DNA of 43,495 nt from Planctomycetaceae bacterium (GTDB lineage Bacteria; Planctomycetota; Planctomycetia; Planctomycetales; Planctomycetaceae): contig JANQQW010000215.1 in assembly GCA_028284885.1 (NCBI GenBank), positions 1 through 43,495 of the forward strand, read 5' to 3'. The position numbers were made by a program, and so were the translations under genes. Position 1 is the first letter of the stretch. Each line of letters opens with the position of its first letter. Under the pieces are notes generated by a model. It was not told the origin of the DNA. It worked only from the letters and a program-made list of their open reading frames with translations, and did no database searches. Below, in pieces: positions 17,415 to 25,783 of the stretch.

Positions 17415-18280
17415 TACGGCCGAATTGTTGTCGACTCGTCAACTCCCGCGACTCCGATCGCGCCGTTCGAAGCGAGTTCCGGCGAATCGTCGCCCGCGAA
17501 TTCGTTCGAGTCGTTCAACTTCGTGCGTGGATGGGGGAAATACGTCGCCCCGCGCCACCAGAGAAGCAACGCCTGCCAGTAGATCGCGGCGACGACGCGA
17601 ACCGTCATCAGCGGGTACGCGAGCAGGCAACGCAGCCGTTCCGCGGACGTGATCCGACGACGACGAAGCGACATCGACGCGTCGAACACCGGCTGCGCGT
17701 CCTGGAACGACTCGATGCGGACCGCGACCGACTCCCCCGGTCGCGTGAGCGTCCAGCGGTACGACTGGTTCATCGGCATGAACGGCGAGACGTGGAACGA
17801 CTTCTCCGAACGCGGGTGCTCACGATCGGGGCGGTGCACCGGGTCCGGCAGCACGTAACAGTGGCGTTCGTTCCACGGCGTGTTGTGCACCTCGGCCACC
17901 ACCGCCTCCACCGCGTCGCCCCGCTCGTCGAAGCAGTAGAACAGGCTGATCGGGTTCATCACGTGGCCGAGGTACCGCAGGTTCGTCAGCAGCCGAATCG
18001 GCCCCTTCGGTCGGGTGCCGGTCTCGGCCTGCACGAGTTCCCGAACGCAGTCGGACAACGGTCTCGTCGGGTCGCCGAGGTGGTCCGACCGCCGAAACCA
18101 CGCCACCGCCGGCCGCGAGGTCGACCACGTCCGGCTGCCGCGGAACACGACGTCGAGTTCGTCGAGATCCAGGCAGACCATGAAGACCCGGTAGCGGAAA
18201 GCGTGCTCGAACGGCTCGAGCCGCCGGTGCCGGACCCACCCCTCGTACAGACAACTCCGCAACGCCACGTCATCCCGCAT
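17414..18280 (-). CDS. DUF1365 protein
   Basis: 288 residues. Family features are LYEGWVRHRRLEPFEHAFRY at the N-terminus, then LTNLRYLGHVMNPISLFYCF and EVHNTPWNERHCYVL in the middle, with a C-terminal stretch RCLLAYPLMTVRVVAAIYWQ that may lie on the membrane. DUF1365 proteins are nearly always next to an FAD amine oxidase and a CFA-family methyltransferase, as here, and are presumed to take part in the same lipid modification, but the activity is not established. The start overlaps the amine oxidase gene by 11 bases and its stop overlaps the CFA gene by one, so the three are probably translated together. Confidence 0.92.
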   Translation of the reverse strand: MRDDVALRSCLYEGWVRHRRLEPFEHAFRYRVFMVCLDLDELDVVFRGSRTWSTSRPAVAWFRRSDHLGDPTRPLSDCVRELVQAETGTRPKGPIRLLTNLRYLGHVMNPISLFYCFDERGDAVEAVVAEVHNTPWNERHCYVLPDPVHRPDREHPRSEKSFHVSPFMPMNQSYRWTLTRPGESVAVRIESFQDAQPVFDASMSLRRRRITSAERLRCLLAYPLMTVRVVAAIYWQALLLWWRGATYFPHPRTKLNDSNEFAGDDSPELASNGAIGVAGVDESTTIRP

Positions 18281-19583
18281 CGCCCACCCCGGCTGTCGCG
18301 AGAGAACTCGTCGAGGCTCCTCCCGACTCGAACGGAGTCACGCCGAACGCGTCGCAGACGGTCAGCGCGCTGTTCACGCCGTCCTCGTGGAAGCCGTTGC
18401 CCCAGTACGCCCCGCAGAACGACGTCCTTCGGCGTCGTGTGACCTCCGCGTGCCGGGCCTGAGCGGCGTCGCGGTCCGTGGTGAAGACCGGGTGGGCGTA
18501 GCGATACCGGCCGAGCACCTTGTCCGGGTCGATCGCGTCCGTCTCGTTCAGCGAGACGCAGAACACGTGCTGCGACCGAATCCCCTGCAGGACGTTCATG
18601 TCGTAGGTCACGGTCGGCCGTGCGACCGGTTCGGCCGGGATGCGGTAGTTCCAGCTGGACCACGCCCGCCTTCGCCGCGGCAGCACGCTCGTGTCCACGT
18701 GCAGCACGGCGTCGTTCATCCCGTAGGGGAACGCGCCGAGCACCTCTCGCTCGACCTCGTCCGCGTCTCCGAGGATCGCCAGTGCCTGGTCGGAGTGGCA
18801 GGCGAAGACGACCTCGTCGAACGTCTCGGTCGATGCGGCCCCGCGGTCGTCGAACGACACCTCGACCCCGTCCTCGCCGCGCAGGACTCGTCGCACCGGG
18901 CAGTCGAGGTGAATTCGGTCCGCGAACGGTCGCGTCAGCGGTTCGACGTACTCCCGCGACCCGCCCACGATCGTCCGCCAGACCGGACGGTTCCGGACCT
19001 TCAGCAAACCGTGGTTGAGGTAGAACTCGATCACGAACCGCACGGGGAAGGTGCCGAACGTGTCCGGCGGGCACGACCAGATCGCTCCGCCCATCGGCAG
19101 CAGGTAGTGTTCCGCGAACCCGTCCGAGAAACGGTGCTCGGCGAGGAACTCCGCGACCGTCGTCCCGGCCGAGGTCTCCTCGTACAGCCGGGGAGCCTCG
19201 CGGTTGAACCGGAGGACGTCCTTCAGCAGCCGGTGGAACGAGGGGCGGAACAGGTTGCGGCGCTGGGCGAAGAGCGTGTTCAGGTTCGAGCCGGCGTACT
19301 CCAGTCCCGTCCGGTCGCAGCGGACGCTGAAGCTCATCGTCGACTCGCGCGAGGGAACGCCGAGCTCCTCGAGCAGCCGGACGAGGTGCGGGTAATTGCC
19401 ATCGTTGAAGACGATGAACCCGGTGTCGACGGCGTGCCGTTCGCCGTCGAGATCGACGTCGATGGTGTGCGTGTGCCCGCCGACGTAGTCGTTCGCCTCG
19501 AACAGAACGACGTCGTGTTGCGGATGGAGGGCACGGGCCGCGACGAGCCCCGAGATTCCCGTGCCGATGATGGCGATCCGCAT
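18270..19583 (-). CDS. FAD-dependent amine-oxidase-type protein of a fatty-acid modification operon
   Basis: 437 residues. The N-terminal Rossmann motif is IIGTGISGLVAARAL with FEANDYVGGHTHT as the second FAD contact. Further family blocks are DTGFIVFNDGNYPHLVRLLE, GGAIWSCPP and VFACHSDQALAIL, matching the COG2907 group next to DUF1365 and CFA genes. It probably oxidises or desaturates an acyl chain before or after methylation; this is inferred from context. It is the first gene of the five-gene operon. A perfect 11-bp inverted repeat ends right at its start codon, and the arm nearest the start contains the GGGAG likely used as ribosome binding site. Confidence 0.9.
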   Translation of the reverse strand: MRIAIIGTGISGLVAARALHPQHDVVLFEANDYVGGHTHTIDVDLDGERHAVDTGFIVFNDGNYPHLVRLLEELGVPSRESTMSFSVRCDRTGLEYAGSNLNTLFAQRRNLFRPSFHRLLKDVLRFNREAPRLYEETSAGTTVAEFLAEHRFSDGFAEHYLLPMGGAIWSCPPDTFGTFPVRFVIEFYLNHGLLKVRNRPVWRTIVGGSREYVEPLTRPFADRIHLDCPVRRVLRGEDGVEVSFDDRGAASTETFDEVVFACHSDQALAILGDADEVEREVLGAFPYGMNDAVLHVDTSVLPRRRRAWSSWNYRIPAEPVARPTVTYDMNVLQGIRSQHVFCVSLNETDAIDPDKVLGRYRYAHPVFTTDRDAAQARHAEVTRRRRTSFCGAYWGNGFHEDGVNSALTVCDAFGVTPFESGGASTSSLATAGVGDAG

Positions 19584-19630
19584 GACGGCTCCCGCTGGTC
19601 GAACTGACCGGGGATTGTACGGGAGCCGTC
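19584..19630 (-). promoter_or_regulatory. 11-bp perfect inverted repeat at the head of the lipid operon
   Basis: GACGGCTCCCG (19584-19594) is exactly repeated in inverse at 19620-19630, with a 25-base loop. Read on the minus strand, the second arm is CGGGAGCCGTC directly followed by ATG, so it contains the candidate Shine-Dalgarno. The loop begins with a TACAAT -10-like hexamer (first base shared with the arm edge). It could be an operator around the -10 box, or, if transcription starts upstream, an RNA hairpin hiding the ribosome site. Confidence 0.55.
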
Positions 19631-19664
19631 CACCGGCGTCGCCGCCGCGCGGCGACGACCCTGC

Positions 19665-21623
19665 TCAGATCCGGTCGAGCATGTCGGCCCAGCGGGCGAT
19701 CTCGCCGAGTTCCTCGCGGGCCGGGTACTCCCGTTCGCGGTCCTCGACGAACCGGGAGACGACGGGGAACTTCTTCTGCTTCAGCAGCGTGATCGTCTGC
19801 CGAATCGGTCCGATCTGCGGGTCCTTGGAGCCGGCCGAGAAGTAGAACCGGAGAGGGTTCTCGGGCGAGTTGTCCTTCGGGGCCGACTTGATCGGCGCGC
19901 CGACGACGGCGACGCCCCGGAACGTCTCCGGGTACTTGAACGCCACGCGGAGCGCGAACGTGCCCCCCTCCTCGTAGCCGTGCAGGAAGACGCGGCTCGT
20001 GTCGATCGAGTACTCCTCGACCATCCGGTCGACGACGTCGCGGACGAACTCGGCCTCGTTCTCCTCCCAACCGGCGAGCTTGGCGGCCTTCGGCCCGACC
20101 AGCACGATGTTCCGCCGGTCGCAGATCGTCTTCCACTCGTCCAGGACGGCCGCCTCCATCGTGTCCCCGTTGGGGTGCAGCCAGACCATCAGCCCGTGCG
20201 CGTGTTCGCCGTTGTAGCTGCTCGGCACGTAGGCCCAGAAGTCGTGGCCGTGCGCCTCCATTCGCTCGTTGAAGCGGCCCGTCTCGTAGTCCCCCTCCTC
20301 CGCCGGAGGCACGGCCCAAGTCCGCAGCTCGGCCGGCACGTCGTCCGGTTGGGCGGCCAGCTCGATCGTCGCCGACTTCTTCTCGCCGTCCCGCAAGTAG
20401 TGCAGCTCCAGCGACTGCTTCGGCAGGTAGCGGCCGACGAGTTCCCGCAACGCCTCGACGTCCGCCACCTCCTCGTCGTCGACGCCGACGATCACGTCCC
20501 GCGTCGCGAGACCGGCGGCCGCGGCGGGGCTCTCCGCGAACACGTGTCGCACGGCGACCCCCTTCTCTTCGTCCGCGTCGATCGCGGGTCGAGCGGGCAG
20601 CACACCGAGATAACCGGCCTCCCAGGCGGTCAGCTCGCCGACGAGTTCGAACGTCGCCTCGACCTCCTCGTCACCTCGCTTCAACAGGAGCGTGATCTCG
20701 TCCCCGGCGTACTTCCGGCCCAGCACGCTCCGGACCTCGGCCTGTCGTGCGACCGGCTGACCGTCCATGCTCTGGATCACGTCGCCCGTCTTCACCCCGG
20801 CTCGCTCGGCAGGTGAACCGGCGCGGACCCGGTCGACGACGGGCGTTCCGGCGAGCAGCCCGCGTCCGCGAAGGCCGACTCCCATCAGGCCGGGCTTCAG
20901 GTCGGTCCCGTCCTTGAGCCGGGCGAACGCCTCGTAGACCTGCTCCATCGGGATCGCGAAGCCGATTCCCGAGTCGTACCACTCGACACCCGCGACCTCG
21001 CCCCCCGCCTTCGGCGAGAGTGGGACGAGCAACCCGAGGGCACGACCGTCGATCGCGACGAGCGGGCCGCCGTAGTTCGTCGGCGAGATCTTCGCGTCGG
21101 TCTGAATCGCCTTGCCCCAGATTCGGCCGAGAGCACTGACGATGCCGGTCGAGACGTTCGGCAGGGGACCCGGGTACGTCCGCCCCATCGCGATCGACCA
21201 CTGTCCGACCTCGATCTCCTTCACCGGAACCGCGGCGATCGGCTTCAGACCGTTGGCGTCCACCTTCAACAGCGTCAGCATCTTCAGCGAGTCCGTGGCG
21301 ACCTGCTTGGCCGCGAGGCGACGGCCGTCGGGAAGCTCGACGAGAATCGAAGCCGGCTTGTTCGCGAAGTTGAACGAGCTGGAAACGACGTAGCCGTCCT
21401 CGCTGACGACGACCCCGGTCGTCGGCCCGGTCCCGGCGAGCACCTGGCCGACGCGGTCGAGGCCGGCAACCGTCTGGATGCGGACGACCGACGGGGCCGC
21501 GACCGCCACGGCCCGCTTGAAGGCACGCTCCTCGGCCGCCTCCACCTCCGGATCGACGGCGTGGGCGAACGACGGGGCGGCCGCGACGGCGAGCGTCAGC
21601 AGAACGGAGAGCGGGCGGGTCAT
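19665..21623 (-). CDS. Secreted trypsin-fold/PDZ/esterase-fold fusion, both enzyme domains apparently inactive
   Basis: 652 residues; signal peptide MTRPLSVLLTLAVAAAPSFA; good AAGGAGA site. Residues about 35-235 have the HtrA-like trypsin fold, but the serine motif reads PTNYGGPLV (Tyr184 where Ser belongs), the His segment reads GYVVSSSFNFA, and the Asp site reads KMLTLLKV. Two PDZ domains follow (about 245-325 and 335-415), with AGSPAERAGVKTGDVI and ESPAAAAGLATRDVI. Residues about 455-652 have an esterase-like alpha/beta fold in which the elbow reads HGYEEGGTF, with Glu551 where the nucleophilic Ser is expected. Probably a periplasmic binding or regulatory partner of the active protease two genes upstream. 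Its ATG overlaps the preceding stop by four bases. Confidence 0.82.
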   Translation of the reverse strand: MTRPLSVLLTLAVAAAPSFAHAVDPEVEAAEERAFKRAVAVAAPSVVRIQTVAGLDRVGQVLAGTGPTTGVVVSEDGYVVSSSFNFANKPASILVELPDGRRLAAKQVATDSLKMLTLLKVDANGLKPIAAVPVKEIEVGQWSIAMGRTYPGPLPNVSTGIVSALGRIWGKAIQTDAKISPTNYGGPLVAIDGRALGLLVPLSPKAGGEVAGVEWYDSGIGFAIPMEQVYEAFARLKDGTDLKPGLMGVGLRGRGLLAGTPVVDRVRAGSPAERAGVKTGDVIQSMDGQPVARQAEVRSVLGRKYAGDEITLLLKRGDEEVEATFELVGELTAWEAGYLGVLPARPAIDADEEKGVAVRHVFAESPAAAAGLATRDVIVGVDDEEVADVEALRELVGRYLPKQSLELHYLRDGEKKSATIELAAQPDDVPAELRTWAVPPAEEGDYETGRFNERMEAHGHDFWAYVPSSYNGEHAHGLMVWLHPNGDTMEAAVLDEWKTICDRRNIVLVGPKAAKLAGWEENEAEFVRDVVDRMVEEYSIDTSRVFLHGYEEGGTFALRVAFKYPETFRGVAVVGAPIKSAPKDNSPENPLRFYFSAGSKDPQIGPIRQTITLLKQKKFPVVSRFVEDREREYPAREELGEIARWADMLDRI

Positions 21624-22672
21624 CGATTGGTCTCCTTCCGTCGAACGGGCATCTCGACGGTCACGAGTTCGTCGCCGCGGCGAACCACGATCCGCAGCGA
21701 GTCCCCGGCCTCGAGGCGGCCGAGTTCGCCACGCAGGCTGCGAACGGAGTGGACGAGTTCGTCGTTCACGAACAGCACGAGGTCGCCTGGCCGCAGTCCG
21801 CCGTCCCCGCCGGCGGGCGAGCCGGAGCGGACGACGTCGACGTAGGCCGGCGTTCGGAAGACCACGTCGGGCACCATCACGAGGCCGAAGTCGAGCGGCT
21901 GGTAGCGATTCGGGTTCTCCTCGTCGTCCGGCTTGTCGTCGCGGGGGACGAACTCGCCGGCGACGATCGCCCGCACCGTGTCACGCAGCTCGACGACCGG
22001 GATCGCGTAGTTGATCCAGGTGTTCGTCTTCTCGTTTCGAACCTCGCGGCCGATCATGGCGAGCAGCGTGCCGTCTCGCGTGAGGACGACACCGCCGCCG
22101 GCACCCGGGTTGTTCGTGATCGCGTCGATGATGTAGACGTCGCCGTCGTACGGGACCGAGAAGGCCCCCCGGCGGGCCTCGAGCTTCGTCTTCGCCGCGA
22201 TCACGCCGTGCAGCACGGAGACCGGCTCGTCGCCGACGGCCACCTTGAACATGTTGCTGAAGGCCCGGATCCGCGTCCCGGGCTGGGCGGAGCCGGCCTC
22301 GTCGAGTTCGAAGTAGGGAAACTCGATCCCGTCCGCGTCTTGGAGTTCGAGCACCGCGAGGTCGAGCTGCGGCTCTGCGCCGATCACTTTCGCGGCGAAC
22401 CGGCGGCCGTCGTCGAGAACGACGTCGACCTCGTCCGTGTCGAGCACGTGGTTCCACAGGGTGACGACGTGCCCTTCGGCGTCGACCATGAACCCGGTGC
22501 TGTACTCGTGCAGGTTCTTCAACCCGCCGGCCCCGAAGATCTTGACCATCCGCGGGAGCGTCTGCTCGATCGTCTGCCGGCTCCCCTGGCCGAACGCCGG
22601 GCCGACCGTCACGAAGACGGCGAGCACGCCGAAGGTCGTGCAGAGTCGGTGTCGAAGTCGTGTGGCTGTCAT
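21620..22672 (-). CDS. Trypsin-fold PDZ protein lacking the catalytic serine
   Basis: 350 residues from the ATG at 22672; the frame is open upstream but overlaps the preceding gene. N-terminal signal peptide (about 1-28, ending PAFGQG). The trypsin-like domain keeps His75 (TLWNHVL) and Asp104 (PQLDLAVLEL), but the serine loop reads NNPGAGGGVVL, with Gly192 in place of Ser. A C-terminal PDZ domain (about 265-345) contains RSGSPAGGDGGLRPGDLVLF. It should bind but not cut peptides. It sits between an intact protease and a more degenerate fusion, 41 bases after the first and overlapping the second by four, so all three are likely made together. Confidence 0.85.
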   Translation of the reverse strand: MTATRLRHRLCTTFGVLAVFVTVGPAFGQGSRQTIEQTLPRMVKIFGAGGLKNLHEYSTGFMVDAEGHVVTLWNHVLDTDEVDVVLDDGRRFAAKVIGAEPQLDLAVLELQDADGIEFPYFELDEAGSAQPGTRIRAFSNMFKVAVGDEPVSVLHGVIAAKTKLEARRGAFSVPYDGDVYIIDAITNNPGAGGGVVLTRDGTLLAMIGREVRNEKTNTWINYAIPVVELRDTVRAIVAGEFVPRDDKPDDEENPNRYQPLDFGLVMVPDVVFRTPAYVDVVRSGSPAGGDGGLRPGDLVLFVNDELVHSVRSLRGELGRLEAGDSLRIVVRRGDELVTVEMPVRRKETNR

Positions 22673-22713
22673 GCGTCGCGCCTCGAGACGATCGAAGTCG
22701 ATCGGAAAGGGAC

Positions 22714-24444
22714 TCAGTCCTCGGCTGGCTTGCCGGCCAGCTCGGCCTTCTCCAGCGTCAGCGTCGCCAGTTCCTCGCCGGCGACCTGGAGCTTCCAGAC
22801 GCTGGGCAGGCGGCGTCCGTCGATCTCGACGGTCTCCTTGCCGAACCGGATCTCGCAGGCGTCGAGGTCGGGCTCCATCTCCGTGTCGAAGCCGACGAGC
22901 CGGCCGGACTCCTTCGAGAAGTAGAACCACGTCGTCGCGGTCGAACGGGTCCCGACGATCACGTCGACCTTCTCGCCCTTCCCGTCGAGCGGCTCGCTGC
23001 CGAGGTAGTGGAAGTCGGTGAAGCCCTCGTCTCGGCGGCCGACGAGCCGACGCATCTGGTCGGCGGCGACGAGCAGTCCGCCCGTGCCGAGCGGCTGGTC
23101 ACGCAGTGGCGAGCCGTCGAACGGCTGGTAGAAGACCCGCGGCCCGAGTTCCAGTCCGGCCGCCTTGTCTGCCAGCGTGAAGGTGAACGGGTCGCCCGCG
23201 TTCGTCTTGCCGGAGAGCGTCCAGACGCGGTCCACGCCCGAGAAGTCGCCCCAGGGGTCGAGGCCGGCGAGCACACGCTTCTGCTGCTGCTCGTTGAAGT
23301 AGTAGTTCATGAAGCCCGGCTTCTTGACGAGCATGTGCTTGTACTTCGCCGGGCCACCGCCGCCGGGCTGCATGCCGGGGACCGGAATCCTCGGCTTGCC
23401 GTCGTCGCCGGGCTTCGGCTTCGGCTTGCCCTTGCCGCCGCCCGGCATCATCTCGGACGCACGGTGGAGGGCCCGCAGACGGACGACCACCTCGTACTTC
23501 TTGCCGTCGCGACGGTAGACGAGCGGCACCTTCCAGCCCTTCGGATAGATGCCGAGGATGTTCTTGAACTGGTTGACGCTGCCGATCGGCCGGCCGCCGA
23601 AGAAGACGATCTCGTCGTCGATGCGGAGCCCACGGCGGTACGCCTCGGACCGTTCGAGCACGTTGTTCACCCGCACGCTGCCGTCGTCCCAGGTGGAGAC
23701 GGTTGCCCCGAGCGTGGCGTGGTCGACGACGCGGCCGCTCTTGAGGTGGTCCAGGAAGTGCTTCACCTGGTTGCTGGAGATGGCGTAGCCGGCCCCGGAG
23801 TTCACGCGGCCCCGCTTCTCGAACGAGCCGCGGCCGTTGATGCCGACGACGTCGCCCTCCTCGTTGAACAGCGGTCCGCCCGAGTTGCCCGGGTTGATGG
23901 ACGTGTCGATCTGGATGCAGTCGGTGTACTCGAGGAACGTGCCGGCCGGGTACTGGTAGCGGTGCACGCCGGAGACGATGCCGTAGGTGACGGTCGGCTT
24001 GAAGTCGGTCGCGAGCAGGAACGGGTTCCCCATCGCGTAGGCCCAGTCGCCGACCTGGACCGTCTCGCTGTCGCCCAGCTTGGAGAAGGGGAAGTCGTCG
24101 CGGCCGAGCAGCTTGATGAGAGCGACGTCGCCGGTCGGGTCGATGCCGACGATGACGGCGTCGTACAGCTTGCCGTCGTTCAGCCCGCACTTCATGAAGT
24201 CGCCGGCCCCCTTGGTCACGTGGAAGTTGGTGACCGCGTAGCCGTCCGCCGAGACGAGCACGCCGCTGCCGCCGCCACCCCCGCCAGGACCGAAGATGGC
24301 GACGACCGTCTTCGCGGCCCGCTTGACGACCTCGACGCGTTTCCTCTGGGCCTCGACGACGAGGTCGGCGTCGTCGGCCGCCGCGAGGGACGGCAGGAGC
24401 AGTGTCGCGAGGGTGAAGAGGGTGACGATCCGTCGGTGTGGCAT
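22714..24444 (-). CDS. Secreted trypsin-like serine protease with PDZ domain, intact triad
   Basis: 576 residues; signal peptide MPHRRIVTLFTLATLLLPSL to about residue 23; GGAGAA five bases before the ATG. The HtrA-like domain has His75 (VTNFHV), Asp106 (PTGDVALIKL) and Ser188 (INPGNSGGPLF), so it should be active. A PDZ-like segment (about 235-330) has SEAYRRGLRIDDEIVFFGG. A Gly/Pro/Lys linker around residues 340-370 leads to a C-terminal beta-rich domain (about 385-576) that shows no recognised family and may bind the envelope or a partner. It lies in the enlarged MoxR cluster, 39 bases after the NPCBM-like gene. Confidence 0.9.
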   Translation of the reverse strand: MPHRRIVTLFTLATLLLPSLAAADDADLVVEAQRKRVEVVKRAAKTVVAIFGPGGGGGGSGVLVSADGYAVTNFHVTKGAGDFMKCGLNDGKLYDAVIVGIDPTGDVALIKLLGRDDFPFSKLGDSETVQVGDWAYAMGNPFLLATDFKPTVTYGIVSGVHRYQYPAGTFLEYTDCIQIDTSINPGNSGGPLFNEEGDVVGINGRGSFEKRGRVNSGAGYAISSNQVKHFLDHLKSGRVVDHATLGATVSTWDDGSVRVNNVLERSEAYRRGLRIDDEIVFFGGRPIGSVNQFKNILGIYPKGWKVPLVYRRDGKKYEVVVRLRALHRASEMMPGGGKGKPKPKPGDDGKPRIPVPGMQPGGGGPAKYKHMLVKKPGFMNYYFNEQQQKRVLAGLDPWGDFSGVDRVWTLSGKTNAGDPFTFTLADKAAGLELGPRVFYQPFDGSPLRDQPLGTGGLLVAADQMRRLVGRRDEGFTDFHYLGSEPLDGKGEKVDVIVGTRSTATTWFYFSKESGRLVGFDTEMEPDLDACEIRFGKETVEIDGRRLPSVWKLQVAGEELATLTLEKAELAGKPAED

Positions 24445-24483
24445 GGGGTTCTCCAGTGGCCGTACAGGCCGCGGGGAGTTCGT

Positions 24484-25698
24484 CTACTTGAGGACGCGGG
24501 CGTCGCCGAGCGCGAGGTGGTCGAGGGTGTCCAGCCCGTCCTCGCCGAAATCGACCGTGATCTCGAGGAAGTTCACGTTCTCGACGTCGAGTTCGAGTTC
24601 ACGCGGCTTGTCGCCGTTGGCAACCTTCTCGTCGAGCAGGACCTTCTCGTCCCCCTTGACGACGAACCGGACGTTGACGCGTTGGGCTCCGGACGAGGCT
24701 GCCTTCTCGAAGCCGAGGACCGCCTTGAAGGTGCGGTAGTCGGAGGCGAGCCGGTACTTCAGCGTCGTCTTCGAGTGGATGCAGAGGCCGCGGGAGAATC
24801 GCGTGCCGCCGATGCGGAGCGGCTGGCCGTACAGGTTCTCGTCCCGGCGGTAGCGGATCATCTGCAGCCAGAACGGGTCGGGGCCGCCGTTCTCGGTCTC
24901 CAGCCAGGTCGTGTAGTCCACGCTCTCCGGCTCCATGCGGGAGAGGAAACGGACCTTGCCGATGCTGAAGTCGATCGACCGGACGACGTCCGCGCCGAAC
25001 GCGACCGGCCCGCCGCTGGCGAGCTTTCCCTCGAAGCCGTCGCCCGTCCACTGGAGCGACGCGAGGGACGCCTTGTCGGCTCCGTGCAGTTCCGCGACGC
25101 AGGCGACCCCACGGAGCGAACTCGCCCGGTTGCCGTACACGATGCCGTACAGCTTGGAGATGCTGACCGGAATCTCGTTGCCGCCGATCGCGAAGGCGAC
25201 CTTCTCCGCCGTCACGTCGCCGAGGATCCCCTTAAGGTGGTCCAGCACGGTCGGCTTGCGGACGACCAGCAGGTCGCTCTTCGTCGGCTTCGTCGCGAGC
25301 TCCCGCCAGACCTCGCCGAAGCGCTCCTCGGTCCCGGGGAAGCGGACGTACCGCAACGACGGGAGGGGGACGTCGAACGTTCCCGTGCGGAGGCTCGTCA
25401 CCGTGGCCGAGCCCTTGGCGACCAGCACGCTGGAGGCGTCGAGTTCCGTGCCGTCGACGAGGGCGACGCGGGTGACGTCCGGCCCCGCGGTGGTCGGCCC
25501 CTTCGACTCGGGGAACACGACCTCGAGCAGCCCCTCGACGGCGAGCGACTGCTCTCCCTCCTCGGTCTTCACCACGAGCTGCCGACTCGACAGGGAGACG
25601 AACTCGCCCGAGACCTCACGGCCGTCGAGCGTGGCGACCTCGACCGGCGGGGCGGCGAGGGCCGCGGTCAGCGTCAGCGTCTTCAGGACCAGGAGCAT
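24484..25698 (-). CDS. Secreted protein with C-terminal NPCBM-like domain
   Basis: 404 residues from the ATG at 25698, which starts a signal peptide (MLLVLKTLTLTAALAAPPVE). The N-terminal part (about 20-280) is beta-rich with repeated short strands (ATLDGREVSGEFVSLSSRQL and RVALVDGTELDASSVLVAKG). The last 110 residues resemble NPCBM/NEW2 domains: GTRFSRGLCIHSKTTLKYRL, a central FKAVLGFEK, VNVRFVVKGDEKVL and a closing LDHLALGDARVL. NPCBM domains usually bind carbohydrate, so the protein may hold a partner to a glycan in the periplasm or surface. It lies between the helical protein and the serine protease of the same cluster. Confidence 0.82.
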   Translation of the reverse strand: MLLVLKTLTLTAALAAPPVEVATLDGREVSGEFVSLSSRQLVVKTEEGEQSLAVEGLLEVVFPESKGPTTAGPDVTRVALVDGTELDASSVLVAKGSATVTSLRTGTFDVPLPSLRYVRFPGTEERFGEVWRELATKPTKSDLLVVRKPTVLDHLKGILGDVTAEKVAFAIGGNEIPVSISKLYGIVYGNRASSLRGVACVAELHGADKASLASLQWTGDGFEGKLASGGPVAFGADVVRSIDFSIGKVRFLSRMEPESVDYTTWLETENGGPDPFWLQMIRYRRDENLYGQPLRIGGTRFSRGLCIHSKTTLKYRLASDYRTFKAVLGFEKAASSGAQRVNVRFVVKGDEKVLLDEKVANGDKPRELELDVENVNFLEITVDFGEDGLDTLDHLALGDARVLK

Positions 25699-25727
25699 AC
25701 TCTCGGCTCGTCTGTGACGTGAAACGG

Positions 25728-25759
25728 GGGTGACCGGAAACCGAGGTCTCCGGCCACCC
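25728..25759 (-). terminator. Intercistronic hairpin
   Basis: GGGTG and CCGGA pair with TCCGG and CACCC around one A-C mismatch (10 paired bases, 10-base loop) in the 85-base gap after the helical protein gene. It may attenuate transcription or stabilise mRNA ends inside the cluster; there is no U-run. Confidence 0.35.
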
Positions 25760-25783
25760 GATCGGCAAGTCGTCGTCTCTCGG

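Noticed and set aside
15006..17582. 858-codon open frame on the plus strand, antisense to the methyltransferases
   Set aside because: The opposite strand carries two unmistakable CFA-family proteins; this frame shows no recognisable fold.
22660..25722. 1020-codon open frame on the plus strand, antisense to the protease and NPCBM-like genes
   Set aside because: It mirrors three well-supported minus-strand genes; GC-rich coding DNA gives long open antisense frames, and the translation (Arg, Val, Asp, His-rich) has no domain or signal peptide.
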